DNA from: Candidatus Omnitrophota bacterium
GTDB taxonomy: Bacteria; Omnitrophota; Gorgyraeia; Duberdicusellales; 4484-171
Length of the DNA: 10,459 bases
NCBI GenBank assembly: GCA_016939345.1
Contig: JAFGHG010000103.1
Span: 1-10,459 of the forward strand
Direction: 5' to 3'
This document shows positions 7,774 to 10,459 of the stretch, piece after piece. The position numbers were made by a program, and so were the translations under genes. The stretch's first letter is position 1; each line of letters opens with the position of its first letter. Below the pieces are notes generated by a model that had not been told where the DNA came from, did no database searches, and saw only the letters and a program-made list of their open reading frames with translations.

Positions 7774-7837
7774 GGTATTCGCTAAACCGGTTAAGGATAC
7801 CTGCCTGCCGGCAGGCGAGTCACGCAATACTATAACC
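7774..7837 (+). repeat. GC-rich palindromic element between trpF and trpB
   Basis: The core GCCTGCCGGCAGGC (7803-7816) is a perfect 14-base palindrome in an otherwise AT-rich gap. Around it are further inverted pairs: AACCGGTT (7785-7792), GGTAT/ATACC (7774-7778 with 7797-7801) and GGTTA/TAACC (7789-7793 with 7833-7837). The contrast in base composition suggests a mobile or amplified intergenic repeat rather than an ordinary operator. No T-run follows, so it is not an intrinsic terminator. Outer boundaries are approximate, and no second copy occurs in this window. Confidence 0.55.
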
Positions 7838-7841
7838 ATAT

Positions 7842-7847
7842 AAGGTG
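7842..7847 (+). promoter_or_regulatory. Shine-Dalgarno of trpB
   Basis: AAGGTG ends 4 bases before the trpB ATG at 7852. It supports this start, which also gives the conserved N-terminus (GYFGEFGGKF...PE) at the expected distance. Confidence 0.6.
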
Positions 7848-7851
7848 CTTT

Positions 7852-9063
7852 ATGCAGCTGCCAGATAAAAACGGATATTTTGGAGAATTCGGAGGAAAAT
7901 TTATTCCCGAAACTCTTTCTGTATGTTTGGAGGAACTCACAGCTTCTTACCATAAGATAAAAAGAGATAGAGGTTTCCTTAAAGAATTTAATTACCTGCT
8001 TAAAAATTATGCCCATAGGCCCACCATACTTTATTTTGCCGCCAACTTAAGCAGGCTTTTAAGTATGAAGATATATTTTAAACGCGAAGATCTGCTCCAT
8101 ACCGGAGCACATAAAATAAACAATTCCCTTGGTCAGGCTTTACTGGCCAAGTATATGGGTAAAAAAAGGGTTATTGCTGAGACTGGAGCTGGTCAGCATG
8201 GTGTTGCTGTGGCTACAGCCTCTGCCCTTTTAGGCCTGGAGTGTAATATATATATGGGAGAAGAAGATATTCACCGTCAGAGCATGAATGTCTTAAGAAT
8301 GAAAATGCTTGGAGCCGAGGTAATACCGGTAAAAACCGGATCCAGAACATTAAAGGATGCTTGTAATGAAGCTTTTAGAGATTGGGTTACTAATGTCAGA
8401 AATACATACTATTTACTTGGTTCTGTAGTAGGGCCCCATCCTTATCCTATGTTAGTCAGGGATTTCCAGTCGGTTATCGGCAAGGAATCCCGCAGGCAGA
8501 TACTCAAACAAGAATCAAGACTTCCAGATTATTTATTGGCTTGCGTCGGCGGCGGCAGTAATGCCATTGGACTTTTTTACCCTTTTTATCAGGATAAAAA
8601 AGTGAAATTCATCGGTGTAGAAGCTGCTGGTTTCGGCTTAAACAGTCTTCACTCAGCATCTTTGGTTAAAGGCGAGCTGGGGGTTTTTCAGGGCTCGCGT
8701 TCTTTTGTCCTCCAAGATTATTTTGGTCAAATTCAGAACGCTCATTCGATAGCTCCTGGCCTTGACTACCCGGGAGTGGGCCCGGAGCACTCATTTTATA
8801 AGTCAGTCAAAAGGGCTGAGTACGTAGCTGTTGGCGATGACCAGGCAGTTGAGGGCTTCAAGCTTCTTTCTGAAACTGAAGGCATAATCCCTGCGCTTGA
8901 GACATCTCATGCAGTAGCTTATCTAAAGCCATTATCAAAAAAAAATAAAGGGTCTTTGGTCATAGTTTGCCTTTCAGGAAGAGGCGATAAAGACCTGGAT
9001 ATTATTAGTAAATACAAAACAGAATATGGCAGGAGCGATAAAGAGATAAGAGGCAAGAAGTAA
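7852..9063 (+). CDS. trpB: Tryptophan synthase beta chain TrpB (TrpB1 type)
   Basis: PLP enzyme that condenses indole with serine to give tryptophan, in an alpha2beta2 complex with TrpA. 403 residues against 397 in E. coli. Landmarks: GYFGEFGGKFIPE (8-20), PLP-binding K88 in HKINN, catalytic E110 in ETGAGQHG, the communication-domain region about 100-190, GPHPYPMLVRDFQSVIG (194-210), phosphate-binding GGGSN (233-237), GLDYPGVGPEH (303-313) and S375 in SGRGDKD. The wording around the GPHPYP segment and the adjacent trpA indicate the TrpA-dependent TrpB1 class, not TrpB2. After the SGRGDKD motif there is a charged tail (to residue 403) some 8 residues longer than in E. coli. W178 is the only tryptophan in all six Trp enzymes here. 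It is separated from trpF by a repeat-bearing gap and has its own ribosome binding site. Confidence 0.98.
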   Translation: MQLPDKNGYFGEFGGKFIPETLSVCLEELTASYHKIKRDRGFLKEFNYLLKNYAHRPTILYFAANLSRLLSMKIYFKREDLLHTGAHKINNSLGQALLAKYMGKKRVIAETGAGQHGVAVATASALLGLECNIYMGEEDIHRQSMNVLRMKMLGAEVIPVKTGSRTLKDACNEAFRDWVTNVRNTYYLLGSVVGPHPYPMLVRDFQSVIGKESRRQILKQESRLPDYLLACVGGGSNAIGLFYPFYQDKKVKFIGVEAAGFGLNSLHSASLVKGELGVFQGSRSFVLQDYFGQIQNAHSIAPGLDYPGVGPEHSFYKSVKRAEYVAVGDDQAVEGFKLLSETEGIIPALETSHAVAYLKPLSKKNKGSLVIVCLSGRGDKDLDIISKYKTEYGRSDKEIRGKK

Positions 9064-9082
9064 AGAAGTAAGAAATATGTAG

Positions 9083-9102
9083 GGGCTGGGTTTATCCAGC
9101 CC
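9083..9102 (+). repeat. Hairpin element in the trpB-trpA gap
   Basis: GGGCTGG (9083-9089) and CCAGCCC (9096-9102) form a perfect 7-bp stem with a 6-base loop, extendable by one G-T pair. It sits 19 bases after the trpB stop and 20 bases before the trpA start. No T-run follows on either strand, so it is not a standard terminator. Flanked by purine-rich and A-rich sequence, it resembles a REP-like intergenic repeat, which I infer from composition and position only. It could also stabilise the trpB mRNA end or modulate the trpB:trpA ratio. Confidence 0.6.
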
Positions 9103-9122
9103 GATACAAAAACAAATAGAAC

Positions 9123-9914
9123 ATGAGGTTAGAAGAGAAGTTCGAACAATTAAAGTTAGAAGGACGCAAAGCTTTCATAGCTTACGTGCCCTATGGTTTT
9201 CCCGATATAAAGCTAACCAAAGAAATATGCCTAAGGCTACAGGATTCAGGCGTAGACATTATTGAACTGGGAATACCTTTTTCTGACCCCTTGGCTGACG
9301 GGCCGATCATCCAAAGAGCTACATCAGCAGCTCTTCAAAAGGGCGCCAATATAGAAAAATGTTTTATCAGCCTATCCCAGATGCTAAAATCCCTGAAAAT
9401 ACCTGTGGTCCTTATGACCTATTACAACCCTATTTACAGGTATGGCCTTAAAAAGTTTTTTTTAAAAATGAAACAATTAGGAGTAACAGCAGTGACAGTA
9501 GTTGATCTGCCACTTGAGGAAAGCAAAGAATATATTGAGCTGGCTAGAAATTTTGATATTGAAACTGTTTTTTTTGCAACTCCTACTACCTCCAAACAGC
9601 GGTTGGTTAAGATAGTAAGACAATCAAGAGGGTTTTTGTATTACATCTCAGTAACCGGCATAACCGGTCCGAGAAATTTACAGTATAGCCCCCTGATAAA
9701 ATATATAAAGCAGATCAAGTCAATATCAAAGATACCGGTATGCGTAGGTTTCGGCATACACAGCAGAGCCCAGATCAAAAAAATATGCAGTTTCAGCGAC
9801 GGAGTGATTGTTGGAAGCAGCATTGTCAGGTTTATTGAAGATAATTATCAAAAAAGCAATTTTTTAGACAGGTTACAGTCATATGTTAAGTCTTTGTTAT
9901 TAAATAATGTTTGA
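9123..9914 (+). CDS. trpA: Tryptophan synthase alpha chain TrpA
   Basis: Cleaves indole-3-glycerol phosphate to indole and glyceraldehyde 3-phosphate and passes indole through the tunnel to TrpB; TIM barrel. 263 residues, normal (E. coli 268). Catalytic E48 and D59 lie in IELGIPFSDPLADGP; YYNP at 100-103 and the phosphate-side VTGITGPR (177-184) follow, with VGFGI and VGSSIV near the C-terminus. The usual TAGDP-type motif near residue 24 reads PYGFPD. The start gives the standard MRLEEKFEQLKLEGRKAFI N-terminus, so it is secure, yet the 20 bases upstream are A-rich with no Shine-Dalgarno, and the gap from trpB is 59 bases with a hairpin. The end overlaps the M16 peptidase start by 8 bases. Confidence 0.97.
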   Translation: MRLEEKFEQLKLEGRKAFIAYVPYGFPDIKLTKEICLRLQDSGVDIIELGIPFSDPLADGPIIQRATSAALQKGANIEKCFISLSQMLKSLKIPVVLMTYYNPIYRYGLKKFFLKMKQLGVTAVTVVDLPLEESKEYIELARNFDIETVFFATPTTSKQRLVKIVRQSRGFLYYISVTGITGPRNLQYSPLIKYIKQIKSISKIPVCVGFGIHSRAQIKKICSFSDGVIVGSSIVRFIEDNYQKSNFLDRLQSYVKSLLLNNV

Positions 9915-10459
9915 ATTAACAAAAGTCAAAGATCTCACCTTTATATATTCTCCTTTAAAAAATATCGAAACAGCCTCATTAGGAGTGTTTTTGGGTGTTG
10001 GTTCGCGTCTCGAAAGCCAGCAGCAGAAAGGCATTGCTCATTTCCTGGAGCATATGGTTTTTAAAGGGACCAGAAAATATTCACATTTAGATATTAAGCA
10101 GGAAATCGAAGGAAGGGGGGGTTCTTTGAATGCTTTTACATCCCAGGAAATAACAGCTTATTACGCTCATTTCTTGAAAAAAAATTTGACCAAGGTTTTG
10201 GATATACTTTTAGACATGGTTACAGAGCCCTTATTGAATAAGAAAGATATTCAGAGAGAAAGAAATGTTATATTGGAAGAGATAAAGATGTATAACGATC
10301 TTCCTTCCTCGAGGGCTTCGATGCTAATAGATAGATTGCTTTGGCCCAATCATCCTTTAGGCCAGGAAGTTATCGGCTTTGCTAAGACAGTTGAAAAAAT
10401 TAATCAAGCTGATTTACGCAGATTTCAAAGAGGATATTATTCTCCGTCGCGTATGGTAG
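9907..10459 (+). CDS. M16-family zinc peptidase (partial, 3' end beyond window)
   Basis: First 184 residues of an insulinase/mitochondrial-processing-peptidase-like metalloprotease; the frame stays open to the window end. The inverted zinc motif HxxEH is HFLEH at 45-49 (H45 and H49 as ligands, E48 catalytic), and the third ligand falls in LEEIKMYND (E124 or E125), about 75 residues on, as expected in M16. GSRLE (32-36), GIAHFLEHMVFKGT, GGSLNAFTSQEITAYYA (71-87) and HPLGQEVIG (149-157) are family hallmarks, so this is the active-type subunit. No signal peptide is visible at this start, so it looks cytoplasmic. The ATG overlaps the trpA stop by 8 bases and has no clear Shine-Dalgarno, implying coupled translation, although no functional link with tryptophan synthesis is known. 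The exact subfamily and substrate cannot be told from the fragment. Confidence 0.92.
   Translation, partial: MFELTKVKDLTFIYSPLKNIETASLGVFLGVGSRLESQQQKGIAHFLEHMVFKGTRKYSHLDIKQEIEGRGGSLNAFTSQEITAYYAHFLKKNLTKVLDILLDMVTEPLLNKKDIQRERNVILEEIKMYNDLPSSRASMLIDRLLWPNHPLGQEVIGFAKTVEKINQADLRRFQRGYYSPSRMV

Noticed and set aside
7753..8016. Minus-strand open frame spanning the trpF-trpB gap
   Set aside because: It reads through the palindrome and the complement of trpB, resembles no protein family I know and has no ribosome binding site; it is a shadow of trpB.
9083..9102. Hairpin between trpB and trpA as an intrinsic terminator
   Set aside because: No T-run follows the stem on either strand, and terminating before trpA would separate the two subunits of one enzyme complex.

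Overview
The window is an almost gap-free, same-strand (+) block of bacterial housekeeping and biosynthesis genes, AT-rich by eye, with UGA used as an ordinary stop. Left to right: rho (transcription termination factor), rpmE (ribosomal protein L31), prfA (RF1), prmC (the methyltransferase that modifies RF1), murA (first committed step of peptidoglycan synthesis), then trpG-trpD-trpC-trpF-trpB-trpA, and the first 184 codons of an M16 zinc peptidase cut by the window end.

Lineage. The rho-rpmE-prfA-prmC-murA neighbourhood resembles the Firmicutes arrangement, but the sequence style (lysine-rich AT-leaning genes, GC-rich palindromic elements scattered between genes, trp genes directly behind murA) looks to me most like an uncultured candidate phylum such as Omnitrophota. 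This is an inference from style and gene order, not a phylogenetic result. A functional MurA means a walled bacterium; the tryptophan genes mean a biosynthetically capable cell, not a strongly reduced symbiont.

Region by region. 1-50 holds only the rho leader end with a perfect Shine-Dalgarno. 51-3449 is the termination and release module: Rho ends transcription, RF1 ends translation, PrmC methylates the RF1 GGQ glutamine. 3489-4751 is murA. 4748-9914 is the tryptophan set: TrpG supplies ammonia to anthranilate synthase, TrpD, TrpC and TrpF make indole-glycerol phosphate, and TrpB/TrpA convert it to tryptophan. The anthranilate synthase large subunit TrpE is not in the window. From 9907 the M16 peptidase begins.

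Expression. Genes are chained by stop/start overlaps (rpmE/prfA, murA/trpG, trpG/trpD, trpD/trpC, trpA/M16), so translational coupling is likely and no intrinsic terminator or convincing internal promoter is visible. Clear Shine-Dalgarno sites sit mainly where genes do not overlap (rho, rpmE, murA, trpB). Only two gaps are of any size: 85-91 bp between trpF and trpB, with a GC-rich perfect palindrome, and 59 bp between trpB and trpA, with a hairpin element and no visible Shine-Dalgarno for trpA. No stretch over 300 bases lacks a gene. I found no novel multi-gene system here; the second-look points are operon architecture, the two intergenic repeats and a few motif substitutions.
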